A stretch of 64,000 bases of DNA, taken from the NCBI RefSeq assembly GCF_958405655.1, contig NZ_CATYWO010000002.1, forward strand, positions 1,091,214-1,155,213. Direction: 5' to 3'. The stretch is from Ralstonia condita (lineage in GTDB: Bacteria; Pseudomonadota; Gammaproteobacteria; Burkholderiales; Burkholderiaceae). How positions within the stretch are numbered: position 1 is the first letter of the stretch; every line of letters begins with the position of its first letter. The position numbers and the translations under genes were made by a program. Below, piece by piece: positions 1 through 8,678 of this stretch. Below the pieces are notes generated by a model that was not told the origin of the DNA, searched no databases, and saw only the letters and a list, made by a program, of their open reading frames with translations.

Positions 1-559
1 CGCTGCAGGGGGCAATACCCGCGCCGATCACCCGGTCCCGAACAGCAGTACCGTGCTCGAGCTCCAGCAGCGCATGCAGGCCCACGAGCTGTCGGAGCTT
101 CGTACCACTTACAACGGCGCCTATGGCGCGAGCCTGCTGTTTGCGCAGTCCGACCTGACGTATTACGTGACGCTGTTCCAGCAGAAGGACCTCTGGCGCG
201 TCATCAAGACCGCCAATGAGGCCTCCGCCGAGCGCGCGTACAACGATTTCGTTCGGCAAACGCGCTCGATGGCCGATCTGGAACTGCAGCGCATCCGCCT
301 GGAGGCCCAGAAGGAGCGCGCTGAACGCCAGATTGCCGCGCAGGAAGAGAAGCTCCGGGGCTTGCGAACCGATCTGGAAATCCAGCGCCAGCAGCAGGCC
401 CAGGCGCAGGAACGTCAGAAGGCCGCCCGGACGGAAGCCGATGCGCTCGATGTCGAACGCCGCGCCGCCCGTGCCCGCGTGGAGGAGCTCCAGCGCCAGA
501 TCCGCGCGTTGGAGACGCAGGTCAACGCACCGTTCAATCCGCCGCAGCGTCACCGCTGA
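1..559 (+). CDS. DUF2968 family protein, C-terminal part (5' end outside window)
   Basis: The reading frame is open to the left edge (codons begin at base 2), so the start lies outside the window. The visible ~185 residues open with a conserved block (TYNGAYGASLLF, then YYVTLFQQKDLWRVIKT) that I recognise from Burkholderiales DUF2968 proteins. A long charged alpha-helical stretch rich in Glu, Arg and Gln follows, which is very likely a coiled coil. No enzymatic motif is visible. Full-length members are exported, but the signal region is not in view here. A GTG at 53 is in frame but is probably internal. The function of the family is not known. Confidence 0.8.
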   Translation, partial: AAGGNTRADHPVPNSSTVLELQQRMQAHELSELRTTYNGAYGASLLFAQSDLTYYVTLFQQKDLWRVIKTANEASAERAYNDFVRQTRSMADLELQRIRLEAQKERAERQIAAQEEKLRGLRTDLEIQRQQQAQAQERQKAARTEADALDVERRAARARVEELQRQIRALETQVNAPFNPPQRHR

Positions 560-583
560 CAGCGCTTTGCAGTGATGCTGTGC

Positions 584-617
584 ATCGGGCGGCCCGCGGG
601 TCGCCCGATTCACTTTT
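584..617 (+). terminator. Putative terminator after the DUF2968 gene
   Basis: An 8-bp stem (584-591 pairing with 601-608, ATCGGGCG-type arms) has a GC-rich loop and is followed by a short T-containing stretch (ACTTTT). It lies 25 bp after the stop codon and before the CYP102 promoter. The structure is clear; the T tract is weak. Confidence 0.5.
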
Positions 618-629
618 AGGGGCAGCTAT

Positions 630-677
630 TCAAACACGGCGTAGGTGTTTGATCGCCGGCGGAGCGGCGCGTACATT
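630..677 (+). promoter_or_regulatory. Operator-like dyad overlapping a sigma-70-like promoter of the CYP102 gene
   Basis: A perfect inverted repeat TCAAACAC (630-637) / GTGTTTGA (645-652) with a 7-bp spacer is seen. It overlaps a possible -35 box TTGATC (649-654), followed after exactly 17 bp by TACATT (672-677) as -10. The predicted transcript start is near 684, 26 bp before the ATG at 710. The geometry suggests a repressor site blocking RNA polymerase. It does not resemble the BM3R1 operator of Bacillus as I remember it. Confidence 0.5.
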
Positions 678-709
678 GGCGGATAACCTACTTTCGCAGT
701 CGACCGCGC

Positions 710-3700
710 ATGCGTTCTGCCTCAGAGTTACCCGCCAATGCCTCCGCAGCGGCGGCGGTGCCGATCCCCCAGCCCAAGGGCTTGCCGTGGCTGGGCAACC
801 TGCTGCAGCTCCCCAAGGACCGCCTCGCCCAGACGCTGCTGGAGACGAGCCGGCAGTTTCCCGGCGGCATCTATCAGCTCGACTTTGGCGGACGTCGCGT
901 GCCATTCGTCTATTCCGCCGACCTGGTCGCCGAGCTGAGCGACGAGACGCGCTTTCGCAAGCTGATCGGGCCGCCACTGTCGTTTCTGCGGGCGGGAGCG
1001 GGCGATGGCCTCTTCACCGCGCACCATGACGAGCCCAACTGGGGCAAGGCGCACCGCATCCTGCTTCCCGCCTTCAGCCAGCGGGCCATGAAAGGCTACT
1101 TCGACGTAATGCTTGAAGTGGCCGACGCGCTGGCCGACAAGTGGGCGCGCCAGGGCCCCGATGCCGACATCCCGGTCGCGGACGACATGACGCGGCTCAC
1201 GCTCGATACCATCTCGCTGGCGGGCTTTGGGTACCGGTTCGATTCGTTCAACACGCCGGAGCTGCATCCCTTTCTGGCGGCGATGGTCGGGGTGCTGTCC
1301 GAAGCCATGGGCAAGCTCACGCGCCTGCCGCTCAAAGACCGGTTCATGCGCGAGCACCATCGCCGGTTCGAGCAGGACGTAGCCTCGATGCATGGGCTGG
1401 TCGACGAAGTCATCCGCGCGCGCCGTCTGGCGCGGGATGGCGGCAAGGGCGCGAGCGATCTGCTCGGCCTGATGCTCAACGCGCGGGATCCGGTCACGGA
1501 CCAGCCGCTGGACGACACCAATATCCGCTTTCAGGTCATCACCTTCCTGATTGCCGGTCATGAAACCACCAGTGGGTTGCTGACCTTCGCGCTGTATCTG
1601 CTGCTGCGCCATCCGGCTGTGCTGGCGCAGGCGTATGCCGAAGTCGATCGCGTTCTGCCGGGCGACACGGTGCCGCAATATGGGCACCTCGCCCAGCTCG
1701 ACGTGATCGAGCGCGTGTTGAAGGAGACGCTGCGTCTGTGGCCCACGGCGCCGAGCTTTGGCGTGGCGCCCTACGAAGACACCCGCATCGGCGGACGCTA
1801 CGCCATCCGAAAGGACCAACGCGTGGTGACGGTATTGATGGCGCTGCACCGTGATCCGGCAGTGTGGGATCGTCCCGAAGTGTTCGATATCGACCGTTTC
1901 CTGCCCGAAAACGAAGCCCGCCTGCACCCACACGCCTACAAGCCCTTTGGCAATGGCGAGCGCGCCTGTATTGGCCGCCAGTTCGCACTGACCGAGGCAA
2001 AGCTGGCGCTGGCCGTCATCCTGCAGCGTTTTGCCTTGTCTGACCCGCACGACTACGCTTTCCACATCAAGGAGACGCTGACGCTCAAACCGGACGGCTT
2101 TCGACTGCGCGCCCGATTGCGACATGCGCGCGAGCGGTTGTCTGTTGCCATGCCAGCATGCGGGGCTGCAGCCACGGATGCCAGCGAGCCCATCGCGCTG
2201 GCTGGCGATGGCGAATCGATGCACGTGCTCTACGGTGGCAGTCTGGGCACGTGCCAGGACATCGCCGAGCATATTGCCGCGACCGCATCGCGCGCTGGCT
2301 TCGATGCCAAGGTGGCGCCACTGGATACCGTGGCTGACGCGTTGCCGGAGGAGGGCACGCTGATCGTGGTGGCAGCGACTTACAACGGACGCGCGCCGGA
2401 CAGCGCCCGAACGCTGGAGGCCCGTCTCGATTCGGCACATGCGCTGGTGCGGCAAGCGCCAAGGTTGCGCTATGCGGTGCTCGGCTGCGGCAACTCGCAG
2501 TGGCCGGCGTTCCAGGCATTCCCCAAGCGGGTGGAAGCGATGCTGGCTGCGTCCGGCGCGCAGGCCATCGTTGCTCGCGGCGAGGCCGATGGCAACGGTG
2601 GTTTCGATGCCGCCGTCGATGCCTGGACGCGGGGCTTATGGAGCGCGCTCGGAACGCGCGAAGCCAGTGCGGATGCGCCTGCTGTCCGTGTCGAATACCT
2701 CGCACCCGACACCGTGCGTGCCGCGACCTTGCCGCCTTCCGCGTGTGCGATGACCGTGCTCAGCAACGAAGAGCTTGTCAGCGACCCTGCAGGTCTGTGG
2801 GACTTCACCCGTGAGGCACCGCGTGGCCCGACGCGTCACCTCACGGTGCAACTGCCTCCGGGTACGACGTACGCGACGGGCGATCACCTGGCCGTCTATC
2901 CGCGCAATGCGGACGACCGTGTCGAGGCGGCAATCGTCCGACTTGGGTTGGAGGGGGAGGCGCTCGTCACGTTGACGGCACAGCATGCGCATGTTCGTCA
3001 CCTGCCGCTCAATCGTCCCGTGACGGTGCGCCAGCTGTTGCGCGATTTCGTCGAATTGCAGGACACCGCCACGGTGCGCGACGTCGCAGCATTGCACGCC
3101 GCCACGCGCTGTCCCTTCACACGTCAGCAACTCGCTGCCTGGCTGGAAGATGAGGAGGCCGCGCAGCGTTTCGAGCGCGACGTTCACGCCGCACACGTCA
3201 GCGTACTGGATCTGCTGATCCGCTTTCCCGCAGTTGAATTGACCCTGGAGGGCTTCCTGGCCCGGCTCGGAGCAATGCGGCCGCGCTTCTATTCGATTGC
3301 CTCGTCGGCGCAGGTGTCTCCAGGCGTTGCGGCGCTGACTGTCGGGACGGTGTCAGGGCCGGCATGGTCGGGTAACGGAACGTATCGCGGCACGGCGTCG
3401 AATTATCTGAGGCAGTTGTCTCCCGGCGCGGAGATCGCTGCCACCGTCCGGACGCCCAATCCGCCATTTGCCCCCGACCACGACGCCAGCAAGCCGATGG
3501 TATTGATCGGTGCCGGTACCGGCATTGCGCCGTTCCGCGGGTTTCTGGAAGAGCGTGCCGCGCAGCAGGCTGCCGGCGAGTCTGTCGCCACCTCGCTGCT
3601 GTGCTTCGGTTGCCGTCACCCGGATCACGACTTTCTCTACCGCGACACGCTGCGCCGCTGGGAAGATGCCGGCGTGGTGAGGATCTTCCCGGCCTACTCG

Positions 3701-3949
3701 TGCGTGGATGGCCATCCCCATCGTTTTGTTCAGCACGCCTTGTGGGAGGCGCGTGAAGCGGTCTGGGCAGCATTCGATGCTGGCGCCACGCTATATGTGT
3801 GCGGCGACGGACGTGCCATGGCACCTGCCGTGCGCGATACGCTCATCCGCATGCACCAGGCGCGCTACGGCAGTGATCTGACTTGCGCATCGGACTGGCT
3901 GACGGCGCAGATGCAGTCCGGCCGTTACCGCCAGGACGTCTTCAACTGA
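710..3949 (+). CDS. Self-sufficient cytochrome P450 / NADPH-P450 reductase (CYP102, P450 BM3 type)
   Basis: A 1079-residue natural fusion catalysing NADPH-driven hydroxylation, in this family usually of medium- and long-chain fatty acids. The P450 half has the active-site region GDGLFTA, the I-helix AGHETT (282-287), ExxR (E339-R342) and the heme loop FGNGERACIGR with ligand C420. The reductase half has an FMN flavodoxin domain starting near residue 504 (YGGSLGTCQDIAEHI), the FAD motif RPRFYS (857-862) and NADPH loop GAGTGIAPFRG (about 934-944). The C-terminus is DVFN, so the residue stacking on FAD is Phe instead of the Trp of BM3. It is a cytosolic monocistronic gene. The Shine-Dalgarno sequence before the ATG is weak. 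Domain assignment is firm; substrate is inferred. Confidence 0.95.
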   Translation: MRSASELPANASAAAAVPIPQPKGLPWLGNLLQLPKDRLAQTLLETSRQFPGGIYQLDFGGRRVPFVYSADLVAELSDETRFRKLIGPPLSFLRAGAGDGLFTAHHDEPNWGKAHRILLPAFSQRAMKGYFDVMLEVADALADKWARQGPDADIPVADDMTRLTLDTISLAGFGYRFDSFNTPELHPFLAAMVGVLSEAMGKLTRLPLKDRFMREHHRRFEQDVASMHGLVDEVIRARRLARDGGKGASDLLGLMLNARDPVTDQPLDDTNIRFQVITFLIAGHETTSGLLTFALYLLLRHPAVLAQAYAEVDRVLPGDTVPQYGHLAQLDVIERVLKETLRLWPTAPSFGVAPYEDTRIGGRYAIRKDQRVVTVLMALHRDPAVWDRPEVFDIDRFLPENEARLHPHAYKPFGNGERACIGRQFALTEAKLALAVILQRFALSDPHDYAFHIKETLTLKPDGFRLRARLRHARERLSVAMPACGAAATDASEPIALAGDGESMHVLYGGSLGTCQDIAEHIAATASRAGFDAKVAPLDTVADALPEEGTLIVVAATYNGRAPDSARTLEARLDSAHALVRQAPRLRYAVLGCGNSQWPAFQAFPKRVEAMLAASGAQAIVARGEADGNGGFDAAVDAWTRGLWSALGTREASADAPAVRVEYLAPDTVRAATLPPSACAMTVLSNEELVSDPAGLWDFTREAPRGPTRHLTVQLPPGTTYATGDHLAVYPRNADDRVEAAIVRLGLEGEALVTLTAQHAHVRHLPLNRPVTVRQLLRDFVELQDTATVRDVAALHAATRCPFTRQQLAAWLEDEEAAQRFERDVHAAHVSVLDLLIRFPAVELTLEGFLARLGAMRPRFYSIASSAQVSPGVAALTVGTVSGPAWSGNGTYRGTASNYLRQLSPGAEIAATVRTPNPPFAPDHDASKPMVLIGAGTGIAPFRGFLEERAAQQAAGESVATSLLCFGCRHPDHDFLYRDTLRRWEDAGVVRIFPAYSCVDGHPHRFVQHALWEAREAVWAAFDAGATLYVCGDGRAMAPAVRDTLIRMHQARYGSDLTCASDWLTAQMQSGRYRQDVFN

Positions 3950-4090
3950 GCTTGCTTCAGCCGCTTCGCCACCAGTCGAGGCGACGGGCGACCGAAGCGC
4001 CGCATGATACGATTTGGCCCTGGAGCTTCGCGCTTCTGGCTTGACGACGCACTGTCCGCGGCGTCCGGCGCAGTGGCTCCACGAGGAGAA

Positions 4091-4384
4091 ATGAAGATGC
4101 GACGCCGAATCAAAGCGTCCTGGATGGCGATCCTGGTGTTCACCCTGCTGGGTCTTGGGTACTTGTGGATGTACCGCTTCGAGCCGCTACTTTCTGGCGA
4201 GGCCGGCAGTGACGTGTTTGTGTGGGACCGTTGGACCCACCGCGTCTGTGCGCTCACCGACAACGGTGAAGCCACCGAATGGCGCTGCGACAACGCCATG
4301 GATACCGACGGTTCCAGTCAATCCAATTCCGATGTCTCCACGCGGCTGCGCATGCGCGATGCCGTGCAGCACATCAAGTTGTAA
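4091..4384 (+). CDS. Small single-pass membrane protein, function unknown
   Basis: A 97-residue protein starting at ATG 4091, chosen because AGGAGA sits immediately upstream; a second ATG lies two codons later. The N-terminus is basic (KMRRRIKAS), followed by one hydrophobic segment (WMAILVFTLLGLGYLWMY, roughly residues 11-28). The remaining ~65 residues are polar and contain two cysteines in a WTHRVCAL...WRCDNA arrangement. The topology suggests a short cytoplasmic tail and a periplasmic domain. It stands alone between the CYP102 gene and a convergent oxidoreductase gene. I do not recognise the family. Confidence 0.65.
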   Translation: MKMRRRIKASWMAILVFTLLGLGYLWMYRFEPLLSGEAGSDVFVWDRWTHRVCALTDNGEATEWRCDNAMDTDGSSQSNSDVSTRLRMRDAVQHIKL

Positions 4385-4430
4385 TTCCGTGCCCGCCCGC
4401 CGTTCGTTGCGGGCGTTTCTGTTTCTGGCC

Positions 4431-5585
4431 TCATCCCTTGCTGGGTTCTGCCGCGTCCACGAGTTCCGGTGCGGACACGGGCGGCAGCCTGCGCACCTGC
4501 GCGGTTTCCATGCGGCCCTGGCGCTGGAATGGCCCCAGGTTTTGCGGTTGACCTGATTCGAGCGCACGCTCGATGGCCGCCAGCACGCGCACATCTGCCA
4601 GGCCCTCCTCACCGTTGGGCTCGGGTTCGCGGTTGTGCAGGATGCAATCGGAGAAATACTGCAGCTCGCCGCCAAACTGGTCGGTGGCATCAAAAACCTG
4701 TTCGTGGGCCTTGCCGTCCAGCGTCAGGCGATACCGTAACCCGACGCCAAACATGAAACCGGGCGAGACTTCAAGGTCGCCCTTGGTGCCGAGGATGCGG
4801 TATTGATCAATATTCGCTCCGCTGTAGCAGACGACGAACTGCGCGATGCGCTGGTCGGCAAAACGTAGGGTCACGCTCACGGTGTCGTCAAAGTTGAACG
4901 GCAGATCGGGGTCGCGCACGCCGCACGCAGACACTTCTATGGGCTCCTCGCCAAACAGGTTACGCACGGCGTTGATCGGGTACACGCCCATGTCCGACAC
5001 GGGGCCTGCCCAATACCCATGGCTTGCGCGGTGGTTCGACGGCGCCACCGATTGACTGAACATGGCCGAGAACGCGCGAATGCGCCCCAGCTTGCCGGCG
5101 CGAACCAGTTCGATGGCGGCCAGCGTGGCGGGCTCGAAATGCAACCGGTAAGCGATCATCAGTTTGGCGTTGCCATGGCGGGCGGCTTCGATCATGGCTT
5201 CGCAGTCCGCTTCGCTCGTGGCCATCGGCTTCTCGAGCAGCACGTGGATGCCGCGCTGCAGGGCGGGCAGCGCGTACTGCCGGTGCATGTCGTTCGGTAG
5301 CGCGAGGTAGATCGCATCAATGTCGCCCGAGGTCAGCAACTGGTCATAGTCGGCATAGCCGTGCACGTGCGTGATGCCATAGCGTTCAGCCAGCGCTGTT
5401 GCCTTGGCATCGTCACCCGTCACGAGCGCGGTGACCACCGAGTTGCCGCTCTGCGCGACGCCCGGCAGGAATGCCGCCTGGGAAATCCAGCCGGCCCCCA
5501 CCACCGCATAGCGCACGGGGTTCCGGCTCGTGCTGGCCAGTGCGGCTCGCGGTTCGCGCGTCGCCTCATGCATTCCGGTAGACAT
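4431..5585 (-). CDS. Gfo/Idh/MocA family NAD(P)-dependent oxidoreductase
   Basis: A 384-residue protein with an N-terminal Rossmann fold (YAVVGAGWISQAAFLPGV) and the family motif EKPMATSEADCEAM. The larger C-terminal alpha/beta domain follows (FSQSVAPSNHRASHGYW, DMGVYPINAVRNLFG). Such enzymes oxidise or reduce sugars, inositols and related polyols in the cytosol; the substrate cannot be read here. The start at 5585 is preferred over a longer frame because AAAGGA precedes it at proper spacing. It lies 150 bp downstream of the ABM/P450 genes on the same strand and could be co-transcribed, but the gap leaves room for its own promoter. Confidence 0.85.
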   Translation of the reverse strand: MSTGMHEATREPRAALASTSRNPVRYAVVGAGWISQAAFLPGVAQSGNSVVTALVTGDDAKATALAERYGITHVHGYADYDQLLTSGDIDAIYLALPNDMHRQYALPALQRGIHVLLEKPMATSEADCEAMIEAARHGNAKLMIAYRLHFEPATLAAIELVRAGKLGRIRAFSAMFSQSVAPSNHRASHGYWAGPVSDMGVYPINAVRNLFGEEPIEVSACGVRDPDLPFNFDDTVSVTLRFADQRIAQFVVCYSGANIDQYRILGTKGDLEVSPGFMFGVGLRYRLTLDGKAHEQVFDATDQFGGELQYFSDCILHNREPEPNGEEGLADVRVLAAIERALESGQPQNLGPFQRQGRMETAQVRRLPPVSAPELVDAAEPSKG

Positions 5586-5734
5586 GACAATTCCTTTGCA
5601 ATCGTTGCGCACATGCACGCCGGTGTGGAGAGGCGGCGCACGGATTCATGCGGGTCCTGCATGACTTAGCAAAGGCGATGCCTGCCGAGTGGAAACCGCC
5701 TGAGTTCAGAGCTCGAGGCCCGGTCGGTATGGAC

Positions 5735-6079
5735 TCATGCGTGCTCGGCCCGGCTATCGGCGGGTGCCTCTTCGCGCGTGTTGAGGCCGTAGTCGCGCAT
5801 CACGTGCGCAATGCGCAGACGGTAGTCTGCAAAGGCATGTTCGCGACCAAAGTGCTGTGCGCGGCGGTGCTGCTCGAGGTTCCGCCATGCCTTGATGGCC
5901 TCTTCATCGCGAAAGAACGATAGCGAGAGCATCTTGTCGGGGTCCGTGATGCTCTGGAAGCGCTCGACGGAAATGAAGCCGTCGATCTGCTCGAGCAGCG
6001 GCTTCAGCCGGGCGGCGGCGTTCAGGTAGGCGTCGCGTTGGCCGGGGGCGGGTATGACTTCGAAGATGACGGCGATCAC
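5735..6079 (-). CDS. Antibiotic biosynthesis monooxygenase (ABM) domain protein
   Basis: A 114-residue protein beginning IAVIFEVIPAPGQRDAYLNAAARLKPLLEQIDGFIS, followed by SLSFFRDEEAIKAWR and EHRRAQHFG-like helix residues. This is the ferredoxin-like ABM fold (about residues 1-95), found in cofactor-free monooxygenases and in heme-degrading enzymes. The GTG start at 6079 is favoured because AAGGAG lies 6 nt upstream. The gene begins only 20 bp after the P450 stop codon, so the two form an operon and may act on the same substrate. The ABM reaction itself is not predictable from sequence. Confidence 0.82.
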   Translation of the reverse strand: MIAVIFEVIPAPGQRDAYLNAAARLKPLLEQIDGFISVERFQSITDPDKMLSLSFFRDEEAIKAWRNLEQHRRAQHFGREHAFADYRLRIAHVMRDYGLNTREEAPADSRAEHA

Positions 6080-6099
6080 GGGCGGCTCCTTGCGTGGCG

Positions 6100-7245
6100 T
6101 CAGGCGTGGAATACGGGCATGCGTGCATTGGGCGACGGGCGGTAGGCCACTTCGCCCAGGTCGACGAGCCACTGGTCGACATTCGGCAGGTTCAGCAGAT
6201 GCTGCACTGATTCGCGTGCGATGACGGTCGCCAGCACTTCGGCTGGGCACCGGTGCGGGCCGGCGCCGAATGTCCAGAGGCGCGGTTGGGTGCGGTCGAT
6301 GTCGAAGCGCAGCGGGTCGGCATTCGCTGCTGCGTCGACGTTGGCAGCGGCCAGCAGCACGAGGATCCTGTCGCCCGGACGCAGCGCTTGCCCGGCCAGC
6401 TCGGTGTCGCGGGAGACAAATCGCCGGGTGTTCTGTACGGGCGCATCGCGGCGCAAGACTTCTGTCACGAACCGCTCGATCGCCTGCGGGTGCGTGCGCA
6501 GGCACGCCACCAGCCCCACATGCCGCGACAGCGCGACGATGCAGTTGCCGAGCAGACCCGCACAGGCATCGTAGGTCTGTGCGAGCAGGGCTGCGAGGTT
6601 GCTGACATCGGCATCATCACCGTCGCTGGCGAGGGGTGCGTTCGCGAAGCGGTCTTGCAATCGGGCGACGGCGGCGTCTGCTTCTGCCACCTCCGCGGCG
6701 TTGGCCCCGGCGCCGAGCGCGGCCAGATAGGCGGCAATGTCGGTCTGGCAGGCCGCCGCGTCGGCGTCGTCGCCAAGCAGGATGTGCGCGATGGTGGCCA
6801 GCGGAATGCGCAAGTGGGCGTCAGCATGCAGAGCGGCGGTGAGGCACGTCGCGTCGCTCCACGCTGCGCTGGCTTGCTGATGCGCGCGCGTGGCCAAAGC
6901 GGATACGTCGAGCTGACCGAGCACCTGCATGACAGCGGCCTTGCGGGAATCGTGGTCCGGCCCGTCGATCTGGCGGACGAGGCGCCTGAAGAATGAGCCG
7001 GTGGGCGATGCGGCGATGGCCTTGGGTACCGGCTCATCGGCGGGGCGCACCTGGCATGCGGCGTTGCCCAGCACGGCATCGACCGCACTGGCGCTGGCCG
7101 CCACCCACCAGCCGAGCGCGTCGTCGAAGAAGCATGGGCGCGTTGCAGCGAGTTGAGCGTAGTAGGGCGCCGGGTCGGCGTGGGTCACGGCTTGCAGCGC
7201 GTTCGCGGGAGCGGCGAGCGTGCTGTCCAGGGCTGCGGGCGGCAT
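6100..7245 (-). CDS. Cytochrome P450 with atypical I-helix
   Basis: A 381-residue soluble bacterial P450. The heme loop is FGAGPHRCPAEV with Cys333 as ligand, and the K-helix ExxR is EVLR (E262-R265). The I-helix reads CAGLLGNC around A229-C235, so the usual acid-alcohol pair after AG (as in AGxET) is replaced by Leu-Gly. That pair normally delivers protons for O2 cleavage, so this enzyme may use a peroxide-type route or substrate-assisted catalysis (inference). The ATG at 7245 keeps the coding region clear of the divergent regulator; a longer frame would overlap it. It heads a two-gene operon with the ABM protein. No ferredoxin or reductase gene is adjacent. Confidence 0.88.
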   Translation of the reverse strand: MPPAALDSTLAAPANALQAVTHADPAPYYAQLAATRPCFFDDALGWWVAASASAVDAVLGNAACQVRPADEPVPKAIAASPTGSFFRRLVRQIDGPDHDSRKAAVMQVLGQLDVSALATRAHQQASAAWSDATCLTAALHADAHLRIPLATIAHILLGDDADAAACQTDIAAYLAALGAGANAAEVAEADAAVARLQDRFANAPLASDGDDADVSNLAALLAQTYDACAGLLGNCIVALSRHVGLVACLRTHPQAIERFVTEVLRRDAPVQNTRRFVSRDTELAGQALRPGDRILVLLAAANVDAAANADPLRFDIDRTQPRLWTFGAGPHRCPAEVLATVIARESVQHLLNLPNVDQWLVDLGEVAYRPSPNARMPVFHA

Positions 7246-7339
7246 GGCTTGAGCGGCGGGGCGCGGGAGTAAGATGGCCCCTATTGTCTGGACCGCCCGT
7301 TCGCCTGTCACGCGCCAACAGTTTGGCCTGCATCGAATC

Positions 7340-8056
7340 ATGACCGCATCGCCTACCGCCGCACCGGCGGCCACGCAGCCCGATATCGGCCGGCTGGCCG
7401 CCACCATCGGAGACCCGACCCGCATCCGCATGCTGCTGCTCTTGATGGAGGGCCGCTCGCTCACCGCCAAGGAGCTTGCCTATGGAGCGGGCGTGGAACC
7501 TGCAACCGCCAGCGCCCACCTGCGGCGGCTGGAGGCCGATGCGCTCATCACCTCGCTCGCCAGCGGGCGCTACAAATACTTCGGCCTGCGCTCACCCGCC
7601 GTGGCGGAGTTGATTGAATCCCTGCTGGTGGTGGCGCCGGAAAAGCCAGCCGACCCGCGCCGCTCCACCGTGCCGGAGAATCTGCGTGCCGCACGGCTGT
7701 GCTACGACCATCTGGCTGGAGCGTTGGGTACGGACGTTTCCGCCCGGCTGCTTGCGCGTGGCTGGATCGTGCCGCAGGGTGATAACCACGCCGAGTACGA
7801 CGTAACAGCGCCGGGAGCGAGCGCATTCGCGGCCATTGGCATCGACGTGCCGGCCCTGCGCGCGGGACGCCGTCGCCTGGCTTACGGTTGCATGGATTGG
7901 AGCGAGCGCCGCCCGCATCTGGCGGGGGCGCTCGGGGCCGCTGTGGCCGAGCGGTGCATCGCGCTGGGCTGGCTCGTGCGCCAGAAGCACTCGCGCGCGC
8001 TGGCCATGACGGAGGCGGGACGGCAGGCGCTGTACGCCTGGCTGGCGAGCACCTAG
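7340..8056 (+). CDS. ArsR-type winged-helix transcriptional regulator
   Basis: A 238-residue protein. The N-terminal ~90 residues form an ArsR/SmtB-like wHTH (IGDPTRIRMLLLLMEGRSLTAKELAYGAGVEPATASAHLRRLEADALI). A C-terminal ~140-residue domain follows that typical metal-sensing ArsR proteins lack, and the classic ELCVCDL metal motif is absent. It is therefore more likely an effector-binding regulator. It is divergent from the P450/ABM operon with only 94 bp between start codons, which suggests it controls that operon. ATG 7340 was selected over an upstream in-frame start because the upstream extension has no homology-like character. Confidence 0.85.
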   Translation: MTASPTAAPAATQPDIGRLAATIGDPTRIRMLLLLMEGRSLTAKELAYGAGVEPATASAHLRRLEADALITSLASGRYKYFGLRSPAVAELIESLLVVAPEKPADPRRSTVPENLRAARLCYDHLAGALGTDVSARLLARGWIVPQGDNHAEYDVTAPGASAFAAIGIDVPALRAGRRRLAYGCMDWSERRPHLAGALGAAVAERCIALGWLVRQKHSRALAMTEAGRQALYAWLAST

Positions 8057-8082
8057 CGAGGCGGGACGGCCGCCTCGCGCCA

Positions 8083-8628
8083 TCACAAGGCGCGGCGGCC
8101 TTGGGATGCGACGTAGTCGCGCTGGAATGCGCACATGCGCAGGGCGTTGTGATAGGCGCCATTGCTGAAGAACTCTTCAACCAGTTCGCCCTCGCACTGG
8201 AAGCCGCATTTCTCGTAGATGTGGATCGCCTTTTCGTTCTTCACGTCGACCACGAGATACAGCTTGTGCAGGTTCAACACCATGAAGGCGTAGTCGATCG
8301 CCAGGCGCGTCGCGGTGGATGCATAGCCTCGGCCCTGCCAGCCGGGCGCGATGATGATCTGGAATTCGCCGCGGCGGTGGATGGTGTTCAGCTCCATCAA
8401 CTCGACCAGGCCGACGGCCTGTCCTTCCGTGTTTTCGCAGATGAAGCGGCGCTCGCGCTGGTCGTGCACGTGGCGGTCATACAGTTGCGACAGTTCCGTG
8501 AATGTTTCGTACGGTTCTTCGAACCAGTAGCGCATGATCTTCGCGTCGTTGTTCAGTTCGTGCACGAAGCGCAGATCATCGCGTTCCAGCGGGCGAAGGG
8601 CAAGATTCGGGGCTTTCTCGACGATCAT
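8083..8628 (-). CDS. speG: Spermidine N1-acetyltransferase (GNAT)
   Basis: A 181-residue GNAT acetyltransferase that closely matches SpeG along its length: LRPLERDDLRFVHELN, MRYWFEEPYETF, ELSQLYDRHVHDQRERRF, and the acetyl-CoA site GWQGRGYASTA. It transfers acetyl from acetyl-CoA to spermidine or spermine and so relieves polyamine toxicity in the cytosol. The start at 8628 has AAGGAC upstream. It is monocistronic and convergent to the ArsR gene, and lies downstream of the TonB receptor, with a 50-bp gap. Confidence 0.9.
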   Translation of the reverse strand: MIVEKAPNLALRPLERDDLRFVHELNNDAKIMRYWFEEPYETFTELSQLYDRHVHDQRERRFICENTEGQAVGLVELMELNTIHRRGEFQIIIAPGWQGRGYASTATRLAIDYAFMVLNLHKLYLVVDVKNEKAIHIYEKCGFQCEGELVEEFFSNGAYHNALRMCAFQRDYVASQGRRAL

Positions 8629-8678
8629 GGTCGTTGTCCTTTTGATGTGCACGAGGCCAATTGCCTGACGCGCGGGTC

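Noticed and set aside
728..2455. A 575-codon minus-strand open frame opposite the CYP102 gene
   Set aside because: Codon-bias shadow of the real gene; no homology-like features.
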